A stretch of 64,000 nucleotides of DNA from Caulobacter segnis (GTDB lineage: Bacteria > Pseudomonadota > Alphaproteobacteria > Caulobacterales > Caulobacteraceae): the NCBI RefSeq assembly GCF_029543125.1, contig NZ_JARQWW010000002.1, positions 829,860 through 893,859 of the forward strand, given 5' to 3'. Made by a program: the position numbers and the translations under genes. The notes beneath the pieces were generated by a model, which had not been told where the DNA came from, did not search any database, and was given only the letters and a program-made list of their open reading frames with translations. Shown here in pieces: positions 14,443-25,890 of this stretch. How positions within the stretch are numbered: position 1 is the stretch's first letter; each line of letters opens with the position of its first letter.

Positions 14443-16731
14443 ATGAGCGACGCCGAGAAACGCGCCTTCACCGACGAAGAAGCGCTCGCCTTCCACCGCT
14501 ATCCGACCCCGGGCAAGCTGGCGGTGACGCCGACCAAGCCCATGGCGACGCAGCGTGACCTGTCCCTGGCCTATTCGCCTGGGGTGGCGGTGCCGGTTCA
14601 CGCCATCGCGGCCGATCCGGACGCGGCCTACGACTACACCTCCAAGGGCAACCTGGTGGCGGTGATCTCCAACGGCACGGCGATCCTGGGTCTGGGCGAT
14701 CTGGGGGCCCTGGCGTCGAAGCCGGTGATGGAGGGCAAGAGCGTCCTGTTCAAGCGCTTCGCCGACGTGGACTCCATCGACATCGAGGTCTCCACCAAGG
14801 ACGCCGACGAGATCATCACGGTGGTCAAGAATATCGGCGTGACCTTCGGCGGCATCAACCTCGAGGACATCAAGAGCCCCGAGTGCTTCCGCATCGAGAC
14901 CGAGCTGCAGGACCTGCTCGACATCCCGGTCTTCCATGACGACCAGCACGGCACGGCGATCATCTGCGCCGCCGGCCTGATCAACGCCTGCGCCATCACC
15001 GGCCGCAAGCTGGAGGACGTGAAGGTCGTGCTGAACGGACCCGGCGCGGCGGGCATCGCCTCGCTGGAGCTGATCAAGGCCATGGGCGTGCGGCCGGAGA
15101 ACGTGCTCGCGGTCGACTCCAAAGGCGTCCTCTATGAGGGCCGCACCGAGGGCATGAATCAGTGGAAGAGCGCCCACGCGGTGAAGACCGACAAGCGCAC
15201 CCTGGCCGAGGCGGTGGCCGGCGCCGACGTGCTGCTGGGTCTGTCGGCCAAGGGCGCTTTCACCCCCGAGATGATCGCCAGCATGGCGCCGAACCCGATC
15301 ATCTTCGCCATGGCCAATCCCGATCCGGAGATCACCCCGGAAGAGGTCAAGGCCGTCCGTCCCGACGCCATCATGGGCACGGGCCGCAGCGACTACCCCA
15401 ACCAGGTCAACAACGTCCTGGGCTTCCCCTACATCTTCCGCGGCGCCCTGGACGTGCGCGCGCGGCGGGTGAACCACGAGATGAAGATCGCCTGCGCCCG
15501 GGCCCTGGCCGAACTGGCGCGCGAGGACGTGCCGGACGAGGTGGCCGCCGCCTATCACGGCCGGCAGCTGAAGTTCGGCCCCGACTACATCATCCCCTCA
15601 GCCTTCGACCCGCGCCTGATCTGGTACATCCCGCCCTTCGTGGCCCAGGCGGCCATGGACACCGGCGTTGCCCGCAAGCCGATCGAGGACATGGACGCCT
15701 ATCGCGCCAGCCTGGCCCAGCGTCTGGACCCCACGGCGGCCTTCCTGCAGCGGATCAGCGGCTCGGTGATGAGCAATCCGCAGAAGCGGGTGGTGTTCGC
15801 CGAGGGCGAGGAGCCGTCGGTGATCCGCGCCGCCTACGCCTTCCAGACCCAGGGGCTGGGGCAGGCGATCCTGTGCGGCCGCGAGAACCTGGTGCATCAG
15901 AACATGAAGCTGGTGGGCCTGAATCCGGACGACACCCCGCTGGAGATCGTCAACGCCCGCCTGTCGGACAAGAACCCGGTCTATGTGGACTTCCTGTACG
16001 AGCGCCTGCAGCGCAAGGGCTACCTGCGCCGCGACGTGCAGCGCCTGATCAATCAGGACCGCAACAGCTTCGCCGCCGCCATGGTGGCCATGGGCGACGC
16101 CGACGGCATGGTCACCGGCGTGACCCGCAGCTTCGACCAGGTGCTGGAGGAGGTCCGCCGGGTGATCGATCCGGCGCCGGGCGGCCGGGTCATGGGCATG
16201 TCCATCGTGCTGGCCAAGGGGCACACCCTGTTCATCGCGGACACCAACGTCACCGAGCTGCCGGAGGCGGAGGAGCTGGTCTCCATCGCCTGCGAAGCGG
16301 CGCGCGACGTGCGCAAGCTGGGCTTCACGCCCCGCGTGGCCTTCATGTCCTACTCCACCTTCGGCAACCCCATGGGCACGCGCTCGGACAAGGTGCGCCG
16401 GGCGGTGGAGATCCTCGACGGCATGAACGTCGACTTCGAGTACGAAGGCGAGATGCCGCCCGAACTGGCGCTGGACCCGAGCCTGCGGGCGAACTATCCG
16501 TTCATGCGCCTGACCGACAGCGCCAACGTCCTGATCATGCCGGCCATCCACGCCGCCTCGATCTCGACCAAGCTGGTTCAGTCCCTGGGCGGCGCCACGG
16601 TCATCGGGCCGGTGCTGCTGGGACTGGAGAAGTCGGTGCAGATCTGTCCGCTCTCGGCCTCGGTGTCGAAGATTCTCAACATGGCCCTGATGGCCGCCTA
16701 CGATCGGCCGCTGGCCGAGGCGGGCGCTTGA
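14443..16731 (+). CDS. maeB: NADP-type malic enzyme with C-terminal phosphotransacetylase-like domain (MaeB)
   Basis: A 762-residue enzyme, the normal MaeB length. The ATG at 14443 begins MSDAEKRAFTDEEALAFHRY; the reading frame is open further upstream but has no family similarity there. Residues 1-425 are the malic enzyme part (SLAYSPGVAVPV, FHDDQHGTAIICAAGLINA, VVLNGPGAAGIASLELI, the NAD(P)-binding motif). Residues about 440-760 resemble phosphate acetyltransferase and are regulatory rather than catalytic in known MaeB. It converts malate to pyruvate and CO2 and supplies NADPH or acetyl-CoA precursors, fitting the neighbouring acs and beta-oxidation genes. Confidence 0.95.
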   Translation: MSDAEKRAFTDEEALAFHRYPTPGKLAVTPTKPMATQRDLSLAYSPGVAVPVHAIAADPDAAYDYTSKGNLVAVISNGTAILGLGDLGALASKPVMEGKSVLFKRFADVDSIDIEVSTKDADEIITVVKNIGVTFGGINLEDIKSPECFRIETELQDLLDIPVFHDDQHGTAIICAAGLINACAITGRKLEDVKVVLNGPGAAGIASLELIKAMGVRPENVLAVDSKGVLYEGRTEGMNQWKSAHAVKTDKRTLAEAVAGADVLLGLSAKGAFTPEMIASMAPNPIIFAMANPDPEITPEEVKAVRPDAIMGTGRSDYPNQVNNVLGFPYIFRGALDVRARRVNHEMKIACARALAELAREDVPDEVAAAYHGRQLKFGPDYIIPSAFDPRLIWYIPPFVAQAAMDTGVARKPIEDMDAYRASLAQRLDPTAAFLQRISGSVMSNPQKRVVFAEGEEPSVIRAAYAFQTQGLGQAILCGRENLVHQNMKLVGLNPDDTPLEIVNARLSDKNPVYVDFLYERLQRKGYLRRDVQRLINQDRNSFAAAMVAMGDADGMVTGVTRSFDQVLEEVRRVIDPAPGGRVMGMSIVLAKGHTLFIADTNVTELPEAEELVSIACEAARDVRKLGFTPRVAFMSYSTFGNPMGTRSDKVRRAVEILDGMNVDFEYEGEMPPELALDPSLRANYPFMRLTDSANVLIMPAIHAASISTKLVQSLGGATVIGPVLLGLEKSVQICPLSASVSKILNMALMAAYDRPLAEAGA

Positions 16732-16823
16732 CCGGCCCTCACATTTCGATGGCGAGACGCGCCTGACGCCCTGAGGAGGGCGGCGGGCGATCCGCCGTCT
16801 CCTCTCTAGCGTTGGAGCGCACC

Positions 16824-18137
16824 ATGACCACGGCCAACCAGGCCGCAATCGGCGTCGATTTCGGCACCACCAACAGCGTCGTCGCCCTGGGCGACGGGGC
16901 TGGCGGCGCGCACCTCGCCCACTTCGCCGCGCCGCAGGGCGAGACCGCGCCCTTCCGCTCGGCCCTCAGCTTCCACGCCTCGCCGCACGACCCCGCCGAG
17001 CGGATCGTCGAGGCCGGGCCGTGGGCGATCGAGAGCTATGTGGAAGACCCGCTGGAGACGCGGTTCATCCAGTCGTTCAAGAGCTATTCGGCCAGCGCCC
17101 TGTTCACCGAGACCCAGATTTTGCGCAAGCGGTACGGGTTCGAGGACCTTCTGTCGGCCTTCCTGCTGCGCCTGCGCGAGCATGGTCCGGGAGCCTTGGA
17201 GGCGGGGCGGCGGCTGATCGTCGGGCGGCCGGTGAACTTCGTGGGGTCCAACCCCGATCCGGACCTGGCCCTGCGCCGCTACGAGGCGGCGTTCCGGCGG
17301 CTGGGCTTCGACGACATCTGGTACGCCTTCGAACCGGTGGCGGCGGCCTTCTTCTTCGCCCGGCGGCTGGAGCAGGACGCCACGGTGCTGGTGGCCGACT
17401 TCGGCGGCGGCACCTCGGACTTTTCGCTGGTGCGGTTCGAGCGCCATGCGGGGCGCATCCGTTCGCAGGGCCTGGCCAACAGCGGCGTGGGCGTGGCGGG
17501 GGACGCCTTCGACTACCGGATCATCGACAATCTGGTGTCGCCGAGCCTGGGCAAGGGCTCTTCCTATCGCGCCTTCGACAACGTCCTGCCGATCCCCAAC
17601 CGCTATTTCACCGCCTTCGCGCGGTGGGAGCAGCTGGCCCTGCTGCGGTCGTCCAAGGACATGAAGGACATCCGCGCCCTGGTCCGCACGGCCGTGGAGC
17701 CGGAGAAGATCGAGCGGCTGGTGGAGCTGCTGGACGACAACCACGGCTACAGCCTGTACCGCGCGGTGTCGGGGCTGAAGGAGGCGCTGTCGGGCGCCGA
17801 GAGTGCGCCCTTCGTGTTCGAGGGCGGCGACGTGCGCATCGGGGCCCGGGTGGAGCGAGCCGATTTCGAGTCCTGGATCGCCCCGGAGCTGGGCGCTATG
17901 GAGCGGGCCGTGGACGAGGCCCTGCGCAAGGCGAACCTGACCGAAGCCGGCGTCGACCGGGTGTTCATGACCGGCGGCTCGTCCTTTGTCCCGGCGGTGC
18001 GGGAGATCTTCGAGCGCCGGTTCGGGGAGGCCAAGCTGGAGAGCGGGGCGGAGCTGGTCTCCATCGCCTCCGGCCTGGCCCTGATCGGTGCGGAGGACGA
18101 CCTGTCGGCCTGGTGCGCCCGCGCGCCCTCCGCCTGA
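16824..18137 (+). CDS. Hsp70-family (YegD-like) ATPase protein
   Basis: A 437-residue protein starting at the ATG after TTGGAG. The actin/Hsp70 ATPase motifs are clear: GVDFGTTNSVVAL (phosphate 1), ADFGGGTSDFSLVRF (phosphate 2) and VFMTGGSSFVPAVREIFERR (adenosine). There is no substrate-binding domain, as in YegD, so it is not a DnaK. Client and partner are unknown. It converges on the M16 peptidase gene with a 7-base gap. Confidence 0.9.
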   Translation: MTTANQAAIGVDFGTTNSVVALGDGAGGAHLAHFAAPQGETAPFRSALSFHASPHDPAERIVEAGPWAIESYVEDPLETRFIQSFKSYSASALFTETQILRKRYGFEDLLSAFLLRLREHGPGALEAGRRLIVGRPVNFVGSNPDPDLALRRYEAAFRRLGFDDIWYAFEPVAAAFFFARRLEQDATVLVADFGGGTSDFSLVRFERHAGRIRSQGLANSGVGVAGDAFDYRIIDNLVSPSLGKGSSYRAFDNVLPIPNRYFTAFARWEQLALLRSSKDMKDIRALVRTAVEPEKIERLVELLDDNHGYSLYRAVSGLKEALSGAESAPFVFEGGDVRIGARVERADFESWIAPELGAMERAVDEALRKANLTEAGVDRVFMTGGSSFVPAVREIFERRFGEAKLESGAELVSIASGLALIGAEDDLSAWCARAPSA

Positions 18138-18144
18138 TCCTGGC

Positions 18145-20973
18145 CTACTTTCCCTTCAGCGAGGCGCTGTCGAGGTTGAGCTGATTCACCGGGATCACCT
18201 CGGCCTGCGGCAGCGCCTGCACAACGCTGTCGCCCATCTGGCTGCGGTCGCCGACGATGACGACGCTGGCTTTGGCGGGATCGAGGCTGGTGCGGGCGAA
18301 GGCCTGAACGTCGGCGGGGGTCACCGCCTCGACCTTGGCCGTGTAGCGTTGGATCTCGCTCAGATCGATGCCGTTGAAAGACAGGTCGCCCAGGATGCCG
18401 GCCAGGCCCCCGGCGGTGCCCAGGGAGCGGCCGTAGCCGCCGATCAGCACCGACTTGCGGGCGGTCAGCTCCTCCGGCGCGGCGGGCTGGGCGGCCAGGC
18501 GGGTCAGCTCGGCGCGGATCAGGCCGACCACCTCGCCGGCGGACTCGTTCTTGGTCTGGGCCGAGGCGGAGAAGCCGCCGGTGGTCAGGCGCGGCGAGAG
18601 GCCGGAATTGGCGCCGTAGGACAGGCCGCGCTTGATGCGGATCTCCTGGTTCAGGCGGGCCGAATAGCCGCCGCCCAGCACGCTGTTGGTGACGATGCCG
18701 GCGTAGTAGCTCGGGTCCTTGCGGGCGATGGCGGTCTTGGCCAGCACCACGGCCGCCTGGCCGGTGCCGGGCAGGTCGATGATCACCTGGCGCGGTGCGG
18801 CGGCCGGGTTCACGGCCGGGGCGGTCAGAGGCTTGCCGGTGGAGGCCTTCCAGTCGCCGAAGGCGGTGCGCGCCAGGGCGAAGCCCTCATCGGGAGTGAT
18901 GTCGCCGGTCAGGACCAGGACCGCATTGTCCGGCCGCCAAGCGCCCTGGTGCAGGGCGGCCAGGTCGGCGCGGGCGATCCTGGGCAGGGAGGCGGGCGTG
19001 CCGCCGGCCACGTGGCCCATGGGCGTGCCGGCGTAGAGCACCGGAGCGGTGACGAAACCCGCGAGAGAGCCCGGCTGCTGGTACGACACCTTCAGCCCGT
19101 CGAGGGACTGGCTGCGGATGCGTTCGATCTCCTCGTCCTTGAAGGCCGGGTTGCGGGCCAGGTCCGAGAAGATGGTCATGGCGGGGGTGAGGTTGCTCTT
19201 CACCACGCTGAGGCTGAGCGAGGACGACTCCCAGCCCGAGCCCGCCGACAGGTTGGCGCCGAGGGCCTCGCTCTGGGCGGCGATGTCCTGGGCGCTGCGG
19301 GTGGCGGTGCCCTCGGTCAGCAGGTCCGCCATCAGGCTGGCGGTTCCGGCCTTGCCCTCGGGGTCGGAGGAGGCGCCGGCCTTCACCGTGAGCTGGGCGG
19401 CGACCAGCGGCAGGGCCGAGCTCTTGGCCACCACCACCTTCAGGCCGTTGGGCAGGGTCGTCTCGCTAGGCGAGGGCAGGATCGGGTTCACCGCCTGGCC
19501 CACCGGCGGCGGCGCCTGGCGCTGACCTTCGGGGCGCAGGGTGACGATCTCGCCCGCGAACTTGACGCTGGGCACGACAGGGGTCGGGGTCGTGACCGCC
19601 GCCTCGCCCTTGGGCCGTTCGGATTCGGGCAGGTAGCGGATGGTCACGCCGCGGTCGTCGCGCATGTACTTGCGGGCGGCGGCCTGCACGTCGGCGGCGG
19701 TGACGGCCGACAGTTCGGCCACGGCGCTGTTGGCCTTGGCGGCGTCGCCTTCGGTCATCACGGCGTAGCCGAGCGCGAAGGCGCGGTTGTCGATGGTCTC
19801 GCGGTCACGGACGGCGGCGGCGATCAGCTCGGTCTTGGCCTCGTCCAGCTCGGCGGCTGTGACGGGGGTGTCGCGGATGCGGGCCACCTCGGCCTTCAGC
19901 AAGGCCTCGTTCTCGGCGATGGTCTTGCCGCCGGCCACGATGGCGCCGGCATAGATCAGGCCCGGCTGGGCCGGCAGGTCGGCGCCGGAGAAGGCCTCCA
20001 CCGCCACCTGCTTGTCATAGACCAGGGTGTTGTAGAGCCGGGACGACTTGCCGCCCGACAGGATGGTGTTGAGCACCGCCGTGGCGGCGGCGTCCTTGTC
20101 CGAAGCCTTCGGGCCGAGCCAGGTGGTCACCACGGCGGGCAGCGGCACATTGGGGCCGTAGGTGGTGACGGTTTTCGGGCCGGTGCGGGCCGGCTCCACC
20201 GCCGTGACGCGCGGCAGGGGCGTCGAGGGCGTCTTGATGGGCGCCAGATACTTGTCGACCCAGGCGTTGAACTGGGTTTCGTCGAAGTTGCCGACCACGA
20301 TCAGGGCGGCGTTGTCCGGCCGGTAGTAGGTGGCGTGGAAGGCGCGCACGTCGTCGATGGTGGCGGCGTCCAGCTCCTCGATCGAGCCGATGCCGGGGCG
20401 CTTGTACGGGTGCGTCGTGTAGGAGTTCTGCGGGATGTAGAGGCCGAACAGCCGGCCGTAGGGCTGGGCTAGGATGCGCTGACGCAGCTCCTCCTTCACC
20501 ACGTCGCGTTCGGACTTGAAGATCGCCTCGTCCACCACCAGGGCGCCCAGGCGCTGGGACTCCGCCCACAGAAGGCGCTCCAGATGCGCCGCCGGCACCA
20601 CCTCGTAATAGTTGGTGAAGTCGTCATAGGTGGAGGCGTTGTTGAAGCCGCCCACGTCCTCGGTCAGGCGATCCAGCGTCTCGGACGGCATGTCGCGCGT
20701 GGCCTTGAACATCATGTGTTCGAACAGGTGCGCGAAGCCGGAGCGGCCGTTGGGGTCGTCCTTGGACCCGACGCCGTACCAGACCTGGACGGTCACGTTC
20801 GGGGTCGCCGCGTCGCGCGACCAGTAGACCTTCATGCCGTTCGCTAGGGTCCGCTCCTTGTAGGCGATGGGCGGGACGGCGATCTCGGCGGCGACCGCAG
20901 GGGCGGCGGCCAAGCCGGTCAGGGCGGTGGTCGAAAGCGCGAAGGCGAGGACGGCGGCTTTGGCGAGGCGCAT
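18145..20973 (-). CDS. M16 (insulinase/pitrilysin) double-domain zinc peptidase, exported
   Basis: A 942-residue protein from the ATG at 20973, preceded by GGAGA. A signal peptide ends near VAAE (residue about 30). The N-terminal half carries the inverted zinc motif HLFEH (H82, E85, H86) in GFAHLFEHMMFKATRDMPSE. The C-terminal half is a second M16 unit whose equivalent site is GTASLMADLLTEGT, without zinc ligands. This is the usual one-active, one-inactive clamshell. A periplasmic or membrane-associated processing role is inferred; specific substrates are unknown. Confidence 0.92.
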   Translation of the reverse strand: MRLAKAAVLAFALSTTALTGLAAAPAVAAEIAVPPIAYKERTLANGMKVYWSRDAATPNVTVQVWYGVGSKDDPNGRSGFAHLFEHMMFKATRDMPSETLDRLTEDVGGFNNASTYDDFTNYYEVVPAAHLERLLWAESQRLGALVVDEAIFKSERDVVKEELRQRILAQPYGRLFGLYIPQNSYTTHPYKRPGIGSIEELDAATIDDVRAFHATYYRPDNAALIVVGNFDETQFNAWVDKYLAPIKTPSTPLPRVTAVEPARTGPKTVTTYGPNVPLPAVVTTWLGPKASDKDAAATAVLNTILSGGKSSRLYNTLVYDKQVAVEAFSGADLPAQPGLIYAGAIVAGGKTIAENEALLKAEVARIRDTPVTAAELDEAKTELIAAAVRDRETIDNRAFALGYAVMTEGDAAKANSAVAELSAVTAADVQAAARKYMRDDRGVTIRYLPESERPKGEAAVTTPTPVVPSVKFAGEIVTLRPEGQRQAPPPVGQAVNPILPSPSETTLPNGLKVVVAKSSALPLVAAQLTVKAGASSDPEGKAGTASLMADLLTEGTATRSAQDIAAQSEALGANLSAGSGWESSSLSLSVVKSNLTPAMTIFSDLARNPAFKDEEIERIRSQSLDGLKVSYQQPGSLAGFVTAPVLYAGTPMGHVAGGTPASLPRIARADLAALHQGAWRPDNAVLVLTGDITPDEGFALARTAFGDWKASTGKPLTAPAVNPAAAPRQVIIDLPGTGQAAVVLAKTAIARKDPSYYAGIVTNSVLGGGYSARLNQEIRIKRGLSYGANSGLSPRLTTGGFSASAQTKNESAGEVVGLIRAELTRLAAQPAAPEELTARKSVLIGGYGRSLGTAGGLAGILGDLSFNGIDLSEIQRYTAKVEAVTPADVQAFARTSLDPAKASVVIVGDRSQMGDSVVQALPQAEVIPVNQLNLDSASLKGK

Positions 20974-21060
20974 GAGGGTCTCCAGATGGAACGGAGACCC
21001 TAGCACCGGCCCTCAGCCTGGGAAGATTACGGAACGGTCATCTTGCCACGCAGGCGCGGA

Positions 21061-22995
<1,935 letters not shown>

Positions 22996-23098
22996 GGGTC
23001 TTCTCCCGCTTATCGTTGCGGGGAACTATGCGGACCGCGAGAGGCGGCGCAAGCAGACCAATCGACTATCCGACGCGGAAGTCTTATACGCCGCCGCT

Positions 23099-24760
23099 AT
23101 GTATCAAGGTCTCTCCCACACCGCCCAGGCCGCCAAGGCGTGGCCGTTCGAGCAAGCCCGCGCCCTGCTGGCCCGCGTCCTGCGCATCCGTCTGTCCGAC
23201 GCCGAGCGCGATCTCGCCGCGACGCTGATCAATGCGGGCAAAACGGACGAGGCGGTGAAGACCCTGCCGGCGCTGCAACGGCCGGTGATCTTCGAGACCG
23301 GCTACGGCCCGTCGGGCCTGCCGCACCTGGGCACCTTCGGCGAAGTGGCGCGCACGACCATGGTCCGCGCGGCGTTCCGCGCCCTGACCGACGACGCCAT
23401 CCCCACGCGCCTGATCTCGTTCAGCGACGACATGGACGGCCTACGCAAGGTTCCCGAGAACATCGAGAACAAGGCGGTGCTGGAAGCGGACCTCGGCAAG
23501 CCCCTGACCGTGGTGCGCGACCCGTTTGGCACGCATGACAGCTTCGGCGCGCACAACAACGCCCGCCTGCAGGCGTTCCTCGACGGCTTCGGCTTCGAGT
23601 ACGAATTCATCTCCGCCACCGACTGCTACAAGGGCGGCCGTTTTGACGAGACCTTGCTGATCGCCCTGGAGCGTTTCGACGCCATCCAGAAGGTGATGCT
23701 GCCGACCCTGGGCGAGGAGCGCCGCGCCACCTATTCGCCGTTCCTGCCGGTGAGCCCGACCACGGGCCGCGTGCTGCAGGTCCCGACCCTGGAGCGCAAT
23801 GTCGCCAAGGGCACGATCGTCTTCGAGGATGAGAACGGCGAGAAGACCGAGGTTCCGGTCACCGGCGGCCATGTGAAGATGCAGTGGAAGCCCGACTGGG
23901 CCATGCGCTGGACGGCCCTGGGTGTCGACTACGAAATGGCCGGCAAGGACCTGATCGACAGCGTCAAGGTCAGCTCGCAGATCTGCAAGATCCTGGGTGG
24001 GACGCCGCCGGAAGGGTTCAACTACGAGCTCTTCCTCGACGAGAACAACCAGAAGATCTCCAAGTCCAAGGGCAACGGCCTGACGATGGAGGACTGGCTG
24101 CGCTACGGCGCGCCCGAGAGCCTGTCCTACTACATGTTCCAGAGCCCGAAGTCGGCCAAGAAGCTGTACTTCGACGTCATCCCCAAGGCGACGGACGAGT
24201 ATCTGCAGCAGCTGGACGCCTATCCGCGCCAGGACGAGAACCAGCAGCTGGGCAATCCGGTGTGGCACGTCCATTCGGCCCGCCCGCCGCAATACGGCTC
24301 GCCGGTCAGCTTCTCACTGCTGCTGAATCTGGTGTCGGCGGCGGATGCGTCCACCAAGGATATCCTGTGGGGCTTCCTCAGCCGCTACATCCCCGGCGCC
24401 GACGCGCAGAGCCAGCCGCTGCTGGACCGCCTGGCGGGCTACGCGATCAACTACTACGAGGACTTCGTGAAGCCGAACAAGGCGTTCCGGGCTCCGACCG
24501 AGCAGGAACGCGCGGCCATGCTGGACCTGCTGGCCCGCTTCAAGGCCCTGCCGGAAGGCTGCCAGGACGCGGAAGTCATCCAGAACGAGGTCTATGCCGC
24601 GGGCAAGGATGGCGGGTTCGAGCCGCTGCGCGCCTGGTTCCAGGGTCTGTATGAAGTCCTGCTCGGCCAGAGCCAGGGGCCGCGTTTCGGCTCATTCGCC
24701 GCGATCTTTGGTCTGGATCGGACGATTCAGCTCATCGAGAGCAAGATTATTGCGGACTAA
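23099..24760 (+). CDS. lysK: Class I lysyl-tRNA synthetase
   Basis: A 553-residue class I LysRS, the archaeal-type enzyme also used by many alphaproteobacteria in place of class II LysS. The HIGH-type motif is [10 protein letters not shown] (HLGT at 76-79) and the KMSKS-type loop is ISKSKG (320-325). The start at 23099 ([20 protein letters not shown]) is chosen because the open frame upstream has no family similarity; its ribosome site is weak. A CtrA-type box follows the stop codon immediately. Confidence 0.93.
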   Translation: MYQGLSHTAQAAKAWPFEQARALLARVLRIRLSDAERDLAATLINAGKTDEAVKTLPALQRPVIFETGYGPSGLPHLGTFGEVARTTMVRAAFRALTDDAIPTRLISFSDDMDGLRKVPENIENKAVLEADLGKPLTVVRDPFGTHDSFGAHNNARLQAFLDGFGFEYEFISATDCYKGGRFDETLLIALERFDAIQKVMLPTLGEERRATYSPFLPVSPTTGRVLQVPTLERNVAKGTIVFEDENGEKTEVPVTGGHVKMQWKPDWAMRWTALGVDYEMAGKDLIDSVKVSSQICKILGGTPPEGFNYELFLDENNQKISKSKGNGLTMEDWLRYGAPESLSYYMFQSPKSAKKLYFDVIPKATDEYLQQLDAYPRQDENQQLGNPVWHVHSARPPQYGSPVSFSLLLNLVSAADASTKDILWGFLSRYIPGADAQSQPLLDRLAGYAINYYEDFVKPNKAFRAPTEQERAAMLDLLARFKALPEGCQDAEVIQNEVYAAGKDGGFEPLRAWFQGLYEVLLGQSQGPRFGSFAAIFGLDRTIQLIESKIIAD

Positions 24761-24766
24761 TGACGG

Positions 24767-24781
24767 TTAACGGAGAATTAA
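24767..24781. promoter_or_regulatory. CtrA-type binding box TTAA-N7-TTAA
   Basis: TTAA (24767-24770), seven bases, TTAA (24778-24781), the consensus spacing for the cell-cycle regulator CtrA. It lies 150 bases upstream of the first UrcA gene in an AT-rich intergenic stretch. chpT in the same window shows that the CtrA phosphorelay exists in this organism. Confidence 0.6.
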
Positions 24782-24816
24782 TTCTGTCATATCCAGCATT
24801 ACAGGTATGTAATTGC

Positions 24817-24849
24817 ATTAAATGGGCGTAATGACGGCAAATTAACATG
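24817..24849 (+). promoter_or_regulatory. Shared 33-base promoter element, copy 1 (upstream of first UrcA gene)
   Basis: ATTAAAT, four bases, GTAATGAC, six bases, TTAA, one base, ATG. The same words at identical spacing occur at 25432-25464 before the second UrcA gene. It sits 81 bases before the start codon, so it is a promoter or operator candidate for both genes. Confidence 0.65.
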
Positions 24850-24909
24850 ACCATTCCCTGAGCGGCGAGGTATCTCTTCCTCACGTTCAACGGCGGCCGA
24901 GGAATGGTC
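24849..24909 (+). promoter_or_regulatory. Leader inverted repeat of the first UrcA gene
   Basis: GACCATTCC (24849-24857) and GGAATGGTC (24901-24909) form a perfect 9-bp stem enclosing 43 bases of the leader. The right arm ends 21 bases before the ATG, close to the ribosome site, so an RNA structure affecting translation is possible. Confidence 0.4.
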
Positions 24910-24930
24910 GCCCACTAGGGGAATAAGATC

Positions 24931-25200
24931 ATGTTCAAGACCGTCATCACCGCCGCCGCTCTCACTGTCGCTCTGGCCGGCGCCGCCCAAGCCCAAGTGT
25001 CCGTGAAGGTCTCCGACCTGGACCTGTCCAAGGCCGCCGGCGCCGCCAAGCTGGAGCAGCGCATCGCCCGCGCCGGCCGCGCCGTCTGCAACACCGAGCG
25101 CGCCTCCTGGTCGCGTGCTCCGGAATGCCGCGCCGCTGTCCGCGCTGAAGTCCAGTCGCAACTGGCTTCGACCAACGCGATCCAGCTGGCCTCGCGCTAA
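24931..25200 (+). CDS. UrcA family secreted protein, copy 1
   Basis: An 89-residue protein with a signal peptide (MFKTVITAAALTVALAGAAQ, cut after AQA). The mature part has VKVSDLDLSKAAGAAKLEQR, IARAGRAVCNTE and PECRAAVRAE, the UrcA family pattern with two conserved cysteines that probably form a disulfide. It is a paralogue of the gene at 25555-25833. Members are small periplasmic or secreted proteins of unknown function, abundant in Caulobacterales and Sphingomonadales. Confidence 0.9.
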   Translation: MFKTVITAAALTVALAGAAQAQVSVKVSDLDLSKAAGAAKLEQRIARAGRAVCNTERASWSRAPECRAAVRAEVQSQLASTNAIQLASR

Positions 25201-25208
25201 GCCGAGCT

Positions 25209-25300
25209 AATCCTCCCGGACATACCCCCCCAATCCTCCAGTTCGGGAGGATTCAAGGAGCGGGCCGCCTTCCTCCCGGGCGGCCCGCTTTTCTTTTGCC
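25209..25300 (+). terminator. Inverted repeat followed by a rho-independent terminator
   Basis: AATCCTCCCG (25209-25218) pairs with CGGGAGGATT (25244-25253). Directly after, AGCGGGCCGCC and GGCGGCCCGCT (25259-25291) form a very stable hairpin followed by TTTTCTTTT. The second hairpin is the terminator of the first UrcA gene. The remaining 25301-25431 is AT-rich and contains no gene. Confidence 0.88.
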
Positions 25301-25431
25301 TGAAGCCTCGCCGTGGCCGCTCAAGAGCGGCGGCGCCGCAATTGCGCCGTTAAAAGCAACTTTTGCATCTTTCAGCACTGTTTGAATTAATTGTCGCGAT
25401 GAATACAAAAATGTTGCTTTGATTTGTCTTG

Positions 25432-25464
25432 ATTAAATCAGTGTAATGACTCCGAGTTAAGATG
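25432..25464 (+). promoter_or_regulatory. Shared 33-base promoter element, copy 2 (upstream of second UrcA gene)
   Basis: Same words and spacing as 24817-24849: ATTAAAT, N4, GTAATGAC, N6, TTAA, N, ATG, 90 bases before the second start codon. The following leader also retains TTCCTC...GTTCA...CGGCCG words in common with copy 1, so gene and promoter were duplicated together. Confidence 0.65.
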
Positions 25465-25554
25465 CGTTCTTTATGACGCGGCAGTATTCATTTCCTCGGT
25501 TCACAACGACGGCCGCCAAGCCCCCGCAAGGCCGTCAGCACCGGAGAGTTGGAA

Positions 25555-25833
25555 ATGCTCAAGACCGTTCTTGCCGCCGCAGCCTTCGGCAGCTTCATCA
25601 TCGCCGCCGGCGCCAGCCAGGCTGAAGTGGCCGTGAAGTTCAGCGACCTCGACCTGACCAAGGCGTCCGGCGCCGCCAAGCTGGAGCAGCGCATCACCCG
25701 CGCCGGCCGCGCCCTGTGCGCGCAAGACCGCGGCTCCTGGGGCCGCCAGGCCGACTGCCGCGCCGCCGTCCGCCAGGAATTCCAGACCAAGCTCGCGGCG
25801 GTCCGTCCGGCGGTCCAGTTCGCGGCCCGCTGA
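25555..25833 (+). CDS. UrcA family secreted protein, copy 2
   Basis: A 92-residue paralogue of the preceding gene. The ATG at 25555 has GGAGAG upstream. The signal peptide MLKTVLAAAAFGSFIIAAGA is cut near SQA-EV. The mature part has VKFSDLDLTKASGAAKLEQR, AGRALCAQD and ADCRAAVRQEF, with the same two cysteines as copy 1. It has its own copy of the promoter element and its own terminator, so the pair is not a simple operon. Function unknown. Confidence 0.9.
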   Translation: MLKTVLAAAAFGSFIIAAGASQAEVAVKFSDLDLTKASGAAKLEQRITRAGRALCAQDRGSWGRQADCRAAVRQEFQTKLAAVRPAVQFAAR

Positions 25834-25856
25834 TCACTGTAGAACAGGCGTCGATG

Positions 25857-25885
25857 GGCCGCTCCGTTCGGGGCGGCCTTTTCGT
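25857..25885. terminator. Rho-independent terminator
   Basis: GGCCGC, 10-base loop, GCGGCC followed by TTTTCGTTT, between the second UrcA stop and the convergent S24 gene stop. Confidence 0.82.
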
Positions 25886-25890
25886 TTGAG

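Noticed and set aside
18088..20472. A 794-codon plus-strand frame opposite the M16 peptidase
   Set aside because: Repetitive Gly/Ala/His composition with no domains; the opposite strand has a signal peptide and the HLFEH zinc motif.
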